In this document: positions 26,304 to 35,205 of the stretch, piece by piece | Position numbering within the stretch: the stretch's first letter is position 1 | How the letters are laid out: every line of letters starts with the position of its first letter | Source of the DNA: Candidatus Puniceispirillum marinum IMCC1322 | Lineage (GTDB): Bacteria > Pseudomonadota > Alphaproteobacteria > Puniceispirillales > Puniceispirillaceae | Assembly (NCBI RefSeq): GCF_000024465.1 | Contig: NC_014010.1 | Location: forward strand, 310,001 to 374,000 | DNA: 64,000 nucleotides | Direction of reading: 5' to 3' | Notes under the pieces: generated by a model | What the model saw: the letters and a program-made list of their open reading frames with translations, nothing else | Told to the model about the DNA's origin: nothing | The model's database searches: none | Translations under genes and position numbers: made by a program

Positions 26304-27389
26304 TTGGATATTTTGTTAAACAGTTGGAAAATTGCAGTCATTCCAGGCGATGGTATTGGAAAAGAAACTGTTCCCGAAGGGCTAAGAGTCTTAAAAGCCG
26401 CGCAAGAAAAATATAAGTTCGGTCTGAATTTTACAGAACATGATTTTGCTTGTGCTGATTACTTCGTAAAACATGGACAGATGTTGCCGGATGATTGGAA
26501 GGAACAATTGAGCCAAAGTGATGCGCTTTTCTTTGGCGCGGTAGGTTGGCCTGATATTGTCCCCGACCATGTGTCACTGTGGGGTTCCTTGATACAGTTC
26601 AGAAGAGAATTTGACCAATATGTCAGTTTGCGTCCAGCCCGCGCTATGGCTGGTGTTCCACTTCCGCTGGCTAATCGTAAGCCAGGCGACATTGATATGA
26701 TGATTGTACGCGAAAATACTGAAGGTGAATATTCTTCGATTGGTGGCAAGATGTTCCCTAACACGGATCGTGAGATTGTCATGCAGGAAACTGTGATGAG
26801 TCGTCACGGTGTTGACAGGATTTTGAAATATGCTTTTGACCTAGCCATGGAACGTGGCAAGCATTTGACGTCGGCGACTAAATCTAACGGGATTTCAATT
26901 ACCATGCCTTACTGGGATGAGCGCGTGGCAGAAATGGCAAAAGATTACCCCGATGTAAAAGTGGATAAATATCATATCGATATTTTAGCCGCGCAGTTTG
27001 TTTTGCACCCAGACTGGTTCGACGTGGTTGTTGCCTCTAATCTCTTTGGCGACATCTTGTCTGATCTAGGGCCCGCTTGCACAGGAACCATAGGCATCGC
27101 ACCGTCAGGCAATATCAATCCCGAAGGTGTCTATCCATCGTTATTTGAACCTGTACACGGTTCTGCGCCAGATATTGCCGGGAAGGGCATAGCAAACCCT
27201 GTTGGCCAGATCTGGGCAGCGGCAATGATGCTTGACCATTTAGGTGTCAAGAAGGCAAGCCAGTCAATAGTCACAGCAATTGAACAAGTAATGTCAGACG
27301 CATCATTTAGGACACCTGATCTTGGTGGCAGCGCAGACACGGTGACATGCGGCAAGGCTATTGCTGATGCGGTTTTGGAGATGCCATAG
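26304..27389 (+). CDS. Tartrate/malate dehydrogenase (isocitrate/isopropylmalate dehydrogenase family)
   Basis: A 361-residue member of the decarboxylating hydroxyacid dehydrogenase family. Blocks are IAVIPGDGIGKETVPEG (N-terminus), DMMIVRENTEGEYSSIGG, NLFGDILSDLGPA (metal-binding Asp residues) and FEPVHGSAPDIAGKG. The combination and length match tartrate dehydrogenase/D-malate dehydrogenase (TtuC/DmlA) better than leuB. No ATG start is in frame; TTG at 26304 or 26313 must be used, the second having GAGG at better spacing. The downstream hydrolase gene starts directly after the stop, so the two form an operon. Confidence 0.85.
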   Translation: MDILLNSWKIAVIPGDGIGKETVPEGLRVLKAAQEKYKFGLNFTEHDFACADYFVKHGQMLPDDWKEQLSQSDALFFGAVGWPDIVPDHVSLWGSLIQFRREFDQYVSLRPARAMAGVPLPLANRKPGDIDMMIVRENTEGEYSSIGGKMFPNTDREIVMQETVMSRHGVDRILKYAFDLAMERGKHLTSATKSNGISITMPYWDERVAEMAKDYPDVKVDKYHIDILAAQFVLHPDWFDVVVASNLFGDILSDLGPACTGTIGIAPSGNINPEGVYPSLFEPVHGSAPDIAGKGIANPVGQIWAAAMMLDHLGVKKASQSIVTAIEQVMSDASFRTPDLGGSADTVTCGKAIADAVLEMP

Positions 27390-28283
27390 ATGAAATCGTC
27401 AAAGTTTTTGCACGGTTTCACAGTCGAAAAAATAGCCTTGCCTGATGTCGAGATTAATTATGCCAGTGCCGGCAATGGTCCCCCCATTTTATTGCTTCAT
27501 GGGCATCCGCAAACACATATCGTGTGGCGAAAAGTGGCGCCTCTACTTGTTAATGCTGGTTATCGTGTTATTGCACCTGATCTGCGTGGCTATGGTGATA
27601 GTGGAAAACCAAAAAGCGATGCGGATCACCTTCCTTATTCAAAACGGGTAATGGCGCAGGATCAAATCGCCTTGATGTCAAAACTTGGCTATGAACATTT
27701 TTCTGTTGTTGGGCATGATCGTGGTGGGCGCGTGGCACACAGGATGGCTCTTGATTTTCCAGACATAGTTGATCGATTGGCTGTGCTTGATATTGCGCCA
27801 ACAGATATGATGTATGCGCAAACAAACAAAGAGTTTGCTACAAGATATTTCTGGTGGTTCTTTTTAATTCAGCCGTATGATTTTCCTGAAAGAATGATCG
27901 CCAGTGACCCCGAATATTTTTTGCGTCGTCATATAGCTGGTCAGGTCAAAATCGACGGGTCGGTGAGCAATGACGCCATGACAGAATATCTGCGCACCTA
28001 TAATAACCCAGATACTATTCATGCAATTTGTGAGGATTATCGCGCTTCTGCTGGCATTGATTTAGATCATGATAAATTAGACCAAGGCCGTCTTATTGAG
28101 GCACCATTGTTGGTAATTTGGGGCGCAATGAGTGTTGTTGGTGATTTGTATGATGTTGAAGCGACATGGCAGGAAAAGGCAAAAAATGTAACAGGTTTTG
28201 CATTGCCATGCGGCCACGCCATTCCTGAGGAAGCGCCAGATGAATTAGCATCCAAACTTTTGACATTTTTTTCTGATAAATGA
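27390..28283 (+). CDS. Alpha/beta hydrolase, haloacetate dehalogenase-like, with altered halide site
   Basis: A 297-residue alpha/beta hydrolase closely resembling fluoroacetate dehalogenase. The nucleophile Asp110 lies in VGHDRGGRVAHR with Arg111 and Arg114, the acid Asp134 in AVLDIAPT and the histidine His276 in LPCGHAIPE. In the characterised enzyme a His-Trp-Tyr set holds the halide; here the motif reads YFWWFF, so the His is Trp155 while Trp156 and a tyrosine near 217 remain. Hydrolysis of a haloacid or another ester-like substrate is therefore possible, but defluorination is doubtful. It is translated just after the tartrate dehydrogenase gene. Confidence 0.8.
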   Translation: MKSSKFLHGFTVEKIALPDVEINYASAGNGPPILLLHGHPQTHIVWRKVAPLLVNAGYRVIAPDLRGYGDSGKPKSDADHLPYSKRVMAQDQIALMSKLGYEHFSVVGHDRGGRVAHRMALDFPDIVDRLAVLDIAPTDMMYAQTNKEFATRYFWWFFLIQPYDFPERMIASDPEYFLRRHIAGQVKIDGSVSNDAMTEYLRTYNNPDTIHAICEDYRASAGIDLDHDKLDQGRLIEAPLLVIWGAMSVVGDLYDVEATWQEKAKNVTGFALPCGHAIPEEAPDELASKLLTFFSDK

Positions 28284-28299
28284 GAATTTATAGTTTGGT

Positions 28300-28398
28300 A
28301 TGACTATCCGGATTGGCATGACGATTGGGGGCGTCTTTGGCCGCATCGCTGGTCAGGCTGCGGCGCGCTCTTTGAATAAAGTGGGATTAGTTGAATGA
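28300..28398 (+). pseudogene. tcuA: C-terminal remnant of a tricarballylate dehydrogenase-like gene (tcuA)
   Basis: Thirty-two codons in frame end at TGA 28396-28398 and read GMTIGGVFGRIAGQAAARS near the middle. This is the FAD-binding C-terminal end of TcuA-type flavoproteins. The stop overlaps the ATG of the tcuB remnant (ATGA), exactly as expected for an intact tcuAB pair. Everything upstream is missing: the sequence runs directly into the 3' end of the hydrolase gene. Confidence 0.65.
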
Positions 28399-29065
28399 AT
28401 TTGTTCCAGCTCATAAATGATTCAAATACAGCTTCATCTGAAGCGCATTTGGAAACAAGCCGTATCATGCAAATCTGTAATGCCTGTCGTTATTGTGAAG
28501 GATTTTGCACGGTCTTTCCAGCGATGGAACGCCGCCGTACCTTTGAAGACGGCGACACAGCATTTTTTGCGCAATCTGGGTGGTGACAATACCGGCAATG
28601 GCAGTGGCTGTTCAGCTGCCGATGAACGTGCCAGTAATGCCCGAAAATGGTTTCATCATCTGACTTTTACGTCTTTATGTTGTGTCTTGCATCAACCTCG
28701 CTTGCCACTTTGTATCATTATCTGTTGGGGCGTGAAGCACCATACGGATATTTCGAAGCGCCAGTCATTCTTGGAACTGTCGGTGGTATCATTCTTTGTT
28801 TTGACACTGCTGGCCTCTGGCGTGAAAAGCGTCGCGTAGCGCCAACCACTGTATCGCTGGCTACGATGGGTATGGATTATGCCTTTATATGGTTATTATT
28901 CTGCTTGTAGTGCGCGAGACCTGTTTCATGGGCGTTGCGCTTGCGATCCATCTTGGCCTTGTCTGTGGCTTTTTCCTGATCATGCCCTTTTCAAAATTCG
29001 TAAATTGTTTATATCGCTTGGCAGCCTTGCTTGCAGATGCTGGTGAACGCCAAGTTGCTTCTTGA
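28395..29065 (+). pseudogene. tcuB: Broken tcuB (tricarballylate/citrate utilisation membrane protein)
   Basis: The first 60 codons have the TcuB ferredoxin-like motif CNACRYCEGFC followed by VFPAMERRRTFEDGD, then the frame is lost. Downstream, GDNTGNGSGC and ARKWFHHLTF continue in another frame, a one-base slip near 28665 moves to YVFMLCLASTSLATLYHYLLG, and a further shift near 28910 gives the tail ending LYRLAALLADAGERQVAS at 29065. About half the normal protein, including the second iron-sulfur region, is deleted. At least two frameshifts and one large deletion make this a pseudogene. It lies with a tcuA scrap, so a whole tcu locus has decayed. Confidence 0.8.
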
Positions 29066-29216
29066 TATTGAACAATGACTATCTGTTTGAGAATGACTTG
29101 TCCAAAAAGGTGGTGACATGGATGGCAATAACATTACTGCTAGTCAGTAAAGACTAATAAAACATCACATCCAACTAAGCCCAAATATCCCGGACCGCGA
29201 TACCCGGCTCTCGGAC

Positions 29217-29390
29217 CTACTTCATATCAAAACCCTGATCAGCAAGAAATTGTCTCATGTGAGGACGTGACTCTTTTCCAAGAAGCCCAGTCATTTGTTC
29301 ACTCCAACTTTGAGATTTTTTATTACCAGTTCGGGTCGCATAATACTCTCTTGCAATAATGTTATAATTAGCAATCTGTTCTGCCTCTAA
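29217..29390 (-). pseudogene. Unidentified coding remnant
   Basis: Fifty-seven codons are open on the minus strand between two stops, with a protein-like reading (EAEQIANYNIIAREYY ... MTGLLGKESRPHMRQF) that ends at TAG 29217-29219. There is no start codon at its head and an in-frame stop just before it. The composition looks like the C-terminal end of a real, hydrophilic protein, but I do not recognise which. The remaining sequence between 29066 and 29216 shows nothing. Confidence 0.35.
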
Positions 29391-29413
29391 TTAGCAAGTT
29401 CAAACGCACGGTA

Positions 29414-30100
29414 TCATTTTTTTCCTTCCAAACCATCTGCGGCGGCCCCTGATGCCCCGGGGATACGCATTTCAAACACGTCTGTTACCGAGGTATAGTC
29501 ATAATAGCCAAGTCGCGCTAAGGGCCGAATTTTTTTAATGTCCATTTTGCCGTCTTTGGTAAGCACAGAATCATCAACATGGATCCTGACAACCTCGCCA
29601 TAAACGACCTCGACCCAACCATGTGGGGAATTGCCAGGAAGCCGGTGCGTTGATAGATATCGACATTCAAAATGCGCAGGGCTTTCTTTGACTCGTGGGC
29701 AAGGTGCATCAATCGAAGGAATGGCTGTTACCCCGGCCTGTTCAAACTCATTGACGTCAGCAGGGACCTCCATCGCTGAAATATTTACAGCGTCGCGCAG
29801 ATCATAAGTCGCCATATTCCAGACAAACCATCCCGTTTCCTCGGCATTAACGACTGTATGTTTGCGTTCACCACTGCTTAGCTGATTGGCAGCAAACATT
29901 ACCATTGGCGGATCAAAAGTTAAATTCTGCCATTGGCTGTAGGGGGCAAGGTTGACAACACCTTTGGGTGAAATTGTTGATAGCCAGCCGATGGGCCGAG
30001 GTACCGTGCAAGATTTGAAAGGTGAGTAGGGAAGCGGGCAAGTATCATTTCTGGGATCATAGTGCATTGGGGGCCTCGGCAACTGCAGATTGTTACTCAC
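29414..30100 (-). CDS. Flavin reductase-like FMN-binding protein
   Basis: A 228-residue protein of the flavin reductase-like (split-barrel) family. The FMN-binding block reads CTVPRPIGWLSTISPKGVVNLAPYSQ, followed by DPPMVMFAANQ and later ETGWFVWNMAT; the phosphate-binding Arg/Ser/Asn pattern is intact. Such proteins reduce flavin for a partner monooxygenase or act as FMN oxidoreductases. No flavin-dependent monooxygenase is next to it. It stands alone, with a remnant downstream and 150 bp upstream to hutC. Confidence 0.82.
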   Translation of the reverse strand: MSNNLQLPRPPMHYDPRNDTCPLPYSPFKSCTVPRPIGWLSTISPKGVVNLAPYSQWQNLTFDPPMVMFAANQLSSGERKHTVVNAEETGWFVWNMATYDLRDAVNISAMEVPADVNEFEQAGVTAIPSIDAPCPRVKESPAHFECRYLSTHRLPGNSPHGWVEVVYGEVVRIHVDDSVLTKDGKMDIKKIRPLARLGYYDYTSVTDVFEMRIPGASGAAADGLEGKK

Positions 30101-30253
30101 TAGGTTATGGTGTAAGGGTTTTTTTTGAATTTGAAATTAACGTTTAGCCACAGCACCCTAACAAACAAACGTAAAACATTCTTCCAGCTTATTTTACAGT
30201 TGAAGATAACCTATCAAGAATTTATCACGCAACACCACACTTTAAATGAGTCT

Positions 30254-30985
30254 CTATAGTTTGGCATGTGCCTGATAACCTGGCCTGTAAAGAAGTCGTA
30301 CATTGGTTAAGGCTGTGTCACTAGATTTTGCATCACCATTGCCAGCATTCCGGTCACGGGTTGTGCGTTCGATCATGAACAAAGCTGCACCAACTTTAAT
30401 ATGCAACATGCTGGCTTCTTCAGTGCTGGCATTAGCAGCGCCAAAGCTGATATCGCCATGTGTGAACGGGGTGTTCTGCAACAGCCATTCATTCGCACTA
30501 AGCGCGGCAAAGCTAACATCGGCAAGATGGGGAAGCGCAACCAGATTGATCCACCTATCCTCGATTACATAGGGTGTGTCATCAGCACTATGCAAGGAGA
30601 TTACATGCAATAGCCGGCTGTCTGAAGGTACATCAAAGTGGGTGGTAATGAGTTCAGGTGCGTGTTCAATCTTTTCATGAAGCAGATGGTAACCATAGCG
30701 ATGGTCAAGCGCTTCAATTTCACTCCGAATTACGGGAATTTGCAAAGTTGCCTTGCTAATAGGGTTAAGAGCAACACGGGTACCAGCTTTGCGTCGCCGG
30801 TCCAGCAAACCTGTTTCGGCAAGCGTGCGAAGCGCCCGATTCATGGTCACCCTTGCACACCCGAATTCAACTGCCAAATCGGCTTCGTTCGGGATTAAAT
30901 CACCAGGCCGCCATTGCCGTGAATAGATGCGCTGTTCAAGCTCCGACATGACATCCTGCCAGTTTCTGCGGACAGGTTTGCTCAT
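30254..30985 (-). CDS. hutC: Histidine utilisation repressor HutC (GntR family, UTRA domain)
   Basis: A 243-residue GntR-type regulator. It has a winged helix-turn-helix (EADLAVEFGCARVTMNRALRTLAETGLL, residues about 30-65) followed by a UTRA ligand domain of about 140 residues. The motif RxRKAGTRVA linking the two is typical of HutC. Its ATG overlaps the hutF stop (ATGA), so hutF and hutC are translated together. The likely inducer is urocanate. Its probable operator, a palindrome in the hutF-hutI gap, recurs 21 kb away before the liv operon. Confidence 0.9.
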   Translation of the reverse strand: MSKPVRRNWQDVMSELEQRIYSRQWRPGDLIPNEADLAVEFGCARVTMNRALRTLAETGLLDRRRKAGTRVALNPISKATLQIPVIRSEIEALDHRYGYHLLHEKIEHAPELITTHFDVPSDSRLLHVISLHSADDTPYVIEDRWINLVALPHLADVSFAALSANEWLLQNTPFTHGDISFGAANASTEEASMLHIKVGAALFMIERTTRDRNAGNGDAKSSDTALTNVRLLYRPGYQAHAKL

Positions 30986-32352
30986 ACGATATCCTTTAGC
31001 TTCAAAATAGTCTCACGGTAAGCGGCTGTTATGGCCTCATGATCATGATGATGTCCACCACTGACCATATGCCGACCTGCCGCCCAAACATCACTCACCA
31101 GCTGGTCATCGCCAGCAAAAGTAAAGCTGTCCAGAACTGTATCGCCGGTGCGGCCAGCAAGCGCTATATTATCGCCGTTAAGCGCCATAAGATCAGCCCA
31201 GTATCCGCTGGCAATCTGACCGGTTTTACGGCCAGCAGCTTTGGCGCCACCAGCAGTTATCGCCTCAAAAATATGCCGACCTGTTGACATGCTGGCTGTG
31301 GCTAGGGCAGCACGTGTATGATCGCGAAGGCGTTGCGAATAGTCTAGACTTCGCATTTCTTCCGATAGGGAAATGCGGATATTGGAGTCCGAACCGATGG
31401 CGATTTTTCCACCTGCCGTGAACCAGTTTACTCCGTCAAAGATACCATCACCAAGGCTGGCTTCGGTAATCGGGCATAGTCCGGCAATCGCGCCACTTTG
31501 CGCAAGTCTGGTGGTTTCATGTTGTAGCATCTGGGTGCAATGGATGAAGCAACAGCCATCATCAATATCCATATTATCCAGAACCCATTCAACAGGTCGC
31601 GCGCCAAGATAATGCACAACCTCATCGACTTCGGGAATTTGCTCGGCAAGATGCATATGATAGGGGCCGCCGCCAGCAAGTCGCCGACTAACGGCCAAAC
31701 TGTCCGGTGCAACTGCGCGAAGGCTATGCGGCGCAACGCCGAACACTGTGTCATCTGGTAGTTTGTTCAGGCCGATCTTGATTGCGTCACATAAAGTGGC
31801 AAACCCATCCAGATCATTGTGAAATCTGCATTGTCCTCGAGTCAACTGACGAAAATCACAACCACCATATTGGTAATGGACAGGCAGCATGGTTAAGCCA
31901 ATGCCTGTACGCGTGGCCGCCGCAATTATCCTGTCGGACATTTCAGACAATGTGGCGTAAGGCGTTCCATCCGGACTGTGATGTAAATAATGGAATTCAA
32001 CATTAGTGGCATAGCCAGATTCCAGCATTTTCATCTGAACAAAGCTGGTAATTGATTCGATATGGTCAGGGGTGAGTTGATCAAGAAACCGAAACATCAA
32101 ATCACGCCAGGTCCAGAAGCTGTCTTGTGGATTGTCTCCGCGGCGTTCGGTGAGTCCAGCCATTGCATGCTGAAACGCATGGCTATGTGCATTTACCGGT
32201 GCGGGTAGTAGGTAGGCAACATGCGTGTCTGCTGGTACATCCGGCTGTTGAGTTGAAACTTTTTCTATGCGTCCATGATTGTCAATCTCAACGCTCACAT
32301 CATTGTGCCAGCCATCCGGCAGGAGTGCAGAACAGGCTTGAATTGTGATCAT
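30982..32352 (-). CDS. hutF: Formimidoylglutamate deiminase HutF
   Basis: A 456-residue amidohydrolase-superfamily enzyme. The metal motif HSH is in PVNAHSHAFQHAM (residues about 54-66), later metal ligands are in the HMHLAEQ and FIHCTQM strands, and GSDSN carries the catalytic Asp. HutF converts N-formimidoyl-L-glutamate to N-formyl-L-glutamate and ammonia in the alternative hut pathway. It is divergent from hutIHU with 72 bp between. The next enzyme, N-formylglutamate deformylase (HutG), is not in the window. Confidence 0.93.
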   Translation of the reverse strand: MITIQACSALLPDGWHNDVSVEIDNHGRIEKVSTQQPDVPADTHVAYLLPAPVNAHSHAFQHAMAGLTERRGDNPQDSFWTWRDLMFRFLDQLTPDHIESITSFVQMKMLESGYATNVEFHYLHHSPDGTPYATLSEMSDRIIAAATRTGIGLTMLPVHYQYGGCDFRQLTRGQCRFHNDLDGFATLCDAIKIGLNKLPDDTVFGVAPHSLRAVAPDSLAVSRRLAGGGPYHMHLAEQIPEVDEVVHYLGARPVEWVLDNMDIDDGCCFIHCTQMLQHETTRLAQSGAIAGLCPITEASLGDGIFDGVNWFTAGGKIAIGSDSNIRISLSEEMRSLDYSQRLRDHTRAALATASMSTGRHIFEAITAGGAKAAGRKTGQIASGYWADLMALNGDNIALAGRTGDTVLDSFTFAGDDQLVSDVWAAGRHMVSGGHHHDHEAITAAYRETILKLKDIV

Positions 32353-32364
32353 ATCTAAATCCTA

Positions 32365-32394
32365 TTGACATATTATTATGTATGTACATATAAA
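32365..32394 (+). promoter_or_regulatory. hutI promoter with embedded operator palindrome
   Basis: TTGACA at 32365-32370 and TATAAA at 32389-32394 make a good sigma-70-type promoter with an 18-bp spacer, reading toward hutI. The spacer and the edge of the -10 box are occupied by TATGTATGTACATA (32377-32390), whose core ATGTACAT is a perfect palindrome. This matches the TGTATxTACA type of site bound by HutC repressors. A bound repressor here would block RNA polymerase; the match is by eye. Confidence 0.7.
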
Positions 32395-32424
32395 AGAAAA
32401 TAGAGATATTATCAAGGCTCAGAC

Positions 32425-33648
32425 ATGAATTTACTAATAACAAATGCGGTGTTGGCAACACTGGATGAGCCACAAGCAACTAATTCGGATGGATCTGACT
32501 ACAGCCTGATTTATGATGGATACCTGTCAGTTACCGATGGTATTATCACCGGGCTTGGCCCTATGTCTGTTGCGCCAAAAGCTAACTCTGCCAGCAATGT
32601 TGTCAACGCAGAAGGCAAGCTTCTGACGCCAGCGCTGATCGATTGTCATACACATATAGTGCATGGCGGACATCGTGCTAATGAATTTGAATTACGCCTG
32701 AATGGAGCAAGCTATGCCGAGGTGGCAAAAGCAGGTGGTGGTATCGTATCAACTGTTGCGGCCACCCGCAATATGTCTGAGAAAGAGCTTGTCTCTGCTG
32801 CTTTGCCACGTGTTGATGCTTTGCTTTCCGAAGGGGTAAGCCTGATAGAAATTAAATCAGGCTATGGACTGGATGTTGAAACTGAGCTTCGGATGTTGCG
32901 GGCGGGACGCGCAATTGCCGATCAGCGGCCAGTTCGGGTCGTGACCAGTTTTTTGGGCGCCCATGCCCTGCCTCATGAGTATAAAGATGATGCAGACAAA
33001 TATATTGATGATATCTGCATTCCGGCAATACAAAAGGGACATGCTGAAGGGCTTATCGATGCTGTTGATGGTTTTTGCGAAACTATAGCGTTCAATGCTG
33101 ACCAGATAGAGCGCGTCTTTGCGGCAGCTAGTGCGCTTGGCTTGCCAGTAAAACTTCATGCCGAACAACTTTCGAGATATGGGGGTAGTTTGCTTGCAGC
33201 CCGCTTTAAAGCATTGTCGGTTGATCATGTAGAATATGCCAATGAAGAGGATGCCCGTGCACTAAGCCATTCCGGTACGGTTGCGGTGCTGTTGCCTGGT
33301 GCGTTCTACACCTTGCGCGAAACACAGCAACCGCCGATAGATTTATTCCGTCAAAATGGCGTGCCGATGGCACTTGCTACTGACGCCAATCCGGGATCAT
33401 CTCCTTTGACTTCGCTGCTGCTGGCAATGAATATGGGGTGTACCTTGTTTCGTATGACGCCGGCAGAGGCATTGGCGGGCGTAACCAGAAATGCTGCTAA
33501 GGCTCTTGGCTTAAAAGACACGGGCATGTTACGCCCCGGTATGCGCGCTGATCTGGCTTTATGGAATGTAACTCATCCTGCTGAACTAGCCTATCGGGTT
33601 GGGTTCAACCCTCTTTCTATGCGCATTTTTGGAGGCCAGATCATATGA
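32425..33648 (+). CDS. hutI: Imidazolonepropionase HutI
   Basis: A 407-residue amidohydrolase that opens the imidazolone ring of 4-imidazolone-5-propanoate to give formimidoylglutamate. The metal-binding HTH motif lies in [22 protein letters not shown] (residues about 70-92), which also includes the family's substrate-binding arginine. VKLHAEQLS and [12 protein letters not shown] provide the remaining metal ligands. It is the first gene of hutIHU and ends in an ATGA overlap with hutH. Confidence 0.95.
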   Translation: MNLLITNAVLATLDEPQATNSDGSDYSLIYDGYLSVTDGIITGLGPMSVAPKANSASNVVNAEGKLLTPALIDCHTHIVHGGHRANEFELRLNGASYAEVAKAGGGIVSTVAATRNMSEKELVSAALPRVDALLSEGVSLIEIKSGYGLDVETELRMLRAGRAIADQRPVRVVTSFLGAHALPHEYKDDADKYIDDICIPAIQKGHAEGLIDAVDGFCETIAFNADQIERVFAAASALGLPVKLHAEQLSRYGGSLLAARFKALSVDHVEYANEEDARALSHSGTVAVLLPGAFYTLRETQQPPIDLFRQNGVPMALATDANPGSSPLTSLLLAMNMGCTLFRMTPAEALAGVTRNAAKALGLKDTGMLRPGMRADLALWNVTHPAELAYRVGFNPLSMRIFGGQII

Positions 33649-35186
33649 AAATGTCGTTGATACCAGGCGAAGTCAGCCTTGCTCAGTTCGAAAATATCTG
33701 GCGTGGTAATGACCAGATCGAATTACATGCTAATGTTCGAAGCGCGATTGATGCTGCTGCGTCGCTGGTTCATGATGCGGCAAAAGGTGATGTAGCTGTT
33801 TATGGGGTAAATACTGGCTTTGGTAAGCTAGCCAATGTCGCTATCGATCCTGAAAAAATGACAAAGCTACAACGCAATCTGATCTTGTCGCATTGTTGCG
33901 GGGTTGGCGAAGCACTGGACACTCAAACAACACGGTTGATGATGGTGTTGAAATTGCTGTCACTTGGACGCGGCGCATCAGGCGTTGTCTGGGAAACGGT
34001 AGATCTGATTGTTGGAATGGTGAATAAGGGCGTGATGCCGGTTATTCCAGTTCAAGGCTCAGTTGGCGCTTCTGGCGATCTTGCCCCTTTGGCACATATG
34101 GCTGCTGTGATGATTGGCGAAGGCGAAGCTTGCTATAAAGGTACCGTCATGCAAGGCGGCGAGGCGCTTGCCAAGGCTGGATTGGTGCCGGTTATATTAG
34201 CGCCAAAAGAAGGTCTGGCATTAATTAATGGCACCCAGTTTTCTACGGCCTGTGCTTTGGCTGCATTGTTTAACGCATGGCGTAATGCGAGTGCAAGTGT
34301 TGTAACAGCTGCTTTGACGACAGATGCCATAATGGGATCAACAGCACCGCTTGTTGATGAAATACATACGCTTCGCGGTCATCCCGGACAGATTGCTGTT
34401 GCCCGCGGCCAACGCGCTATCATGCAAGGATCGGAAATCCGCGAAAGCCACCGTGATGACGATACCCGTGTTCAGGATCCATATTGTATTCGTTGTCAGC
34501 CCCAAGTGACTGGCGCGGCTATAGATTTGCTGCATTATGCCAGTCGTACCCTAACCATTGAAGCAAATGCTGTTACCGATAACCCGCTTGTGCTTGTAAA
34601 TGAGGGACGGATTGTATCAGGCGGCAATTTTCACGCTGAACCAGTTGCCTTTGCCGCCGACCAGATTGGCCTTGCGCTTGCCGAAATTGGTGCCATTGCC
34701 CAGCGGCGCGTGGCCTTGATGGTTGATCCTAGTCTTAGTTTTGATCTGCCACCGTTTCTGACTGCGGACCCCGGATTGAATTCGGGTTTCATGATTGCTG
34801 AGGTCACGACTGCGGCGTTAATGAGCGAGAACAAGCATCTTGCAAATCCCTGTTCAACGGACAGCACCCCTACGTCGGCAAATCAAGAAGATCATGTCAG
34901 TATGGCAGCCCATGCGGCGCGGCGACTGATGCGGATGAATAGTAATCTAAATGTCATTCTAGGAATTGAATTAGTTTGTGCCGTGCAGGGCATAGAATTT
35001 CGGGAGCCGTTGAAGACTAGTTTGCCATTGCAAAAGGTGATTGCAATGACGCGAGAAACAATCGCGCCTCTGGCAGAGGATCGCTATATGGCAAATGACC
35101 TAGAGGCAGCAGCTTCAATGATAGCAGATGGTGAACTTTTAACGGGATTTGACTTGCCTGAATATATTCTGGGGCAAACAAGATAA
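33645..35186 (+). CDS. hutH: Histidine ammonia-lyase HutH
   Basis: A 513-residue lyase that converts histidine to urocanate. The MIO cofactor is built from Ala142-Ser143-Gly144 in [13 protein letters not shown], the same position as in the Pseudomonas enzyme. The catalytic tyrosine lies in [12 protein letters not shown] (Tyr53), and [13 protein letters not shown] is also conserved. The ATG overlaps the hutI stop (ATGA). Length is normal. Confidence 0.96.
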   Translation: MKMSLIPGEVSLAQFENIWRGNDQIELHANVRSAIDAAASLVHDAAKGDVAVYGVNTGFGKLANVAIDPEKMTKLQRNLILSHCCGVGEALDTQTTRLMMVLKLLSLGRGASGVVWETVDLIVGMVNKGVMPVIPVQGSVGASGDLAPLAHMAAVMIGEGEACYKGTVMQGGEALAKAGLVPVILAPKEGLALINGTQFSTACALAALFNAWRNASASVVTAALTTDAIMGSTAPLVDEIHTLRGHPGQIAVARGQRAIMQGSEIRESHRDDDTRVQDPYCIRCQPQVTGAAIDLLHYASRTLTIEANAVTDNPLVLVNEGRIVSGGNFHAEPVAFAADQIGLALAEIGAIAQRRVALMVDPSLSFDLPPFLTADPGLNSGFMIAEVTTAALMSENKHLANPCSTDSTPTSANQEDHVSMAAHAARRLMRMNSNLNVILGIELVCAVQGIEFREPLKTSLPLQKVIAMTRETIAPLAEDRYMANDLEAAASMIADGELLTGFDLPEYILGQTR

Positions 35187-35205
35187 TAAACTAAGGGAGC
35201 ATGTG

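Noticed and set aside
27390-28283. Naming the hydrolase as fluoroacetate dehalogenase
   Set aside because: The halide-binding His is Trp155, so the specific activity is not supported; only the family is reported.
28417-28839. A 140-codon open frame across the tcuB region
   Set aside because: It joins parts of three frames of a broken tcuB; only short stretches match the TcuB pattern, so it is a by-product of frameshifts and not a gene.
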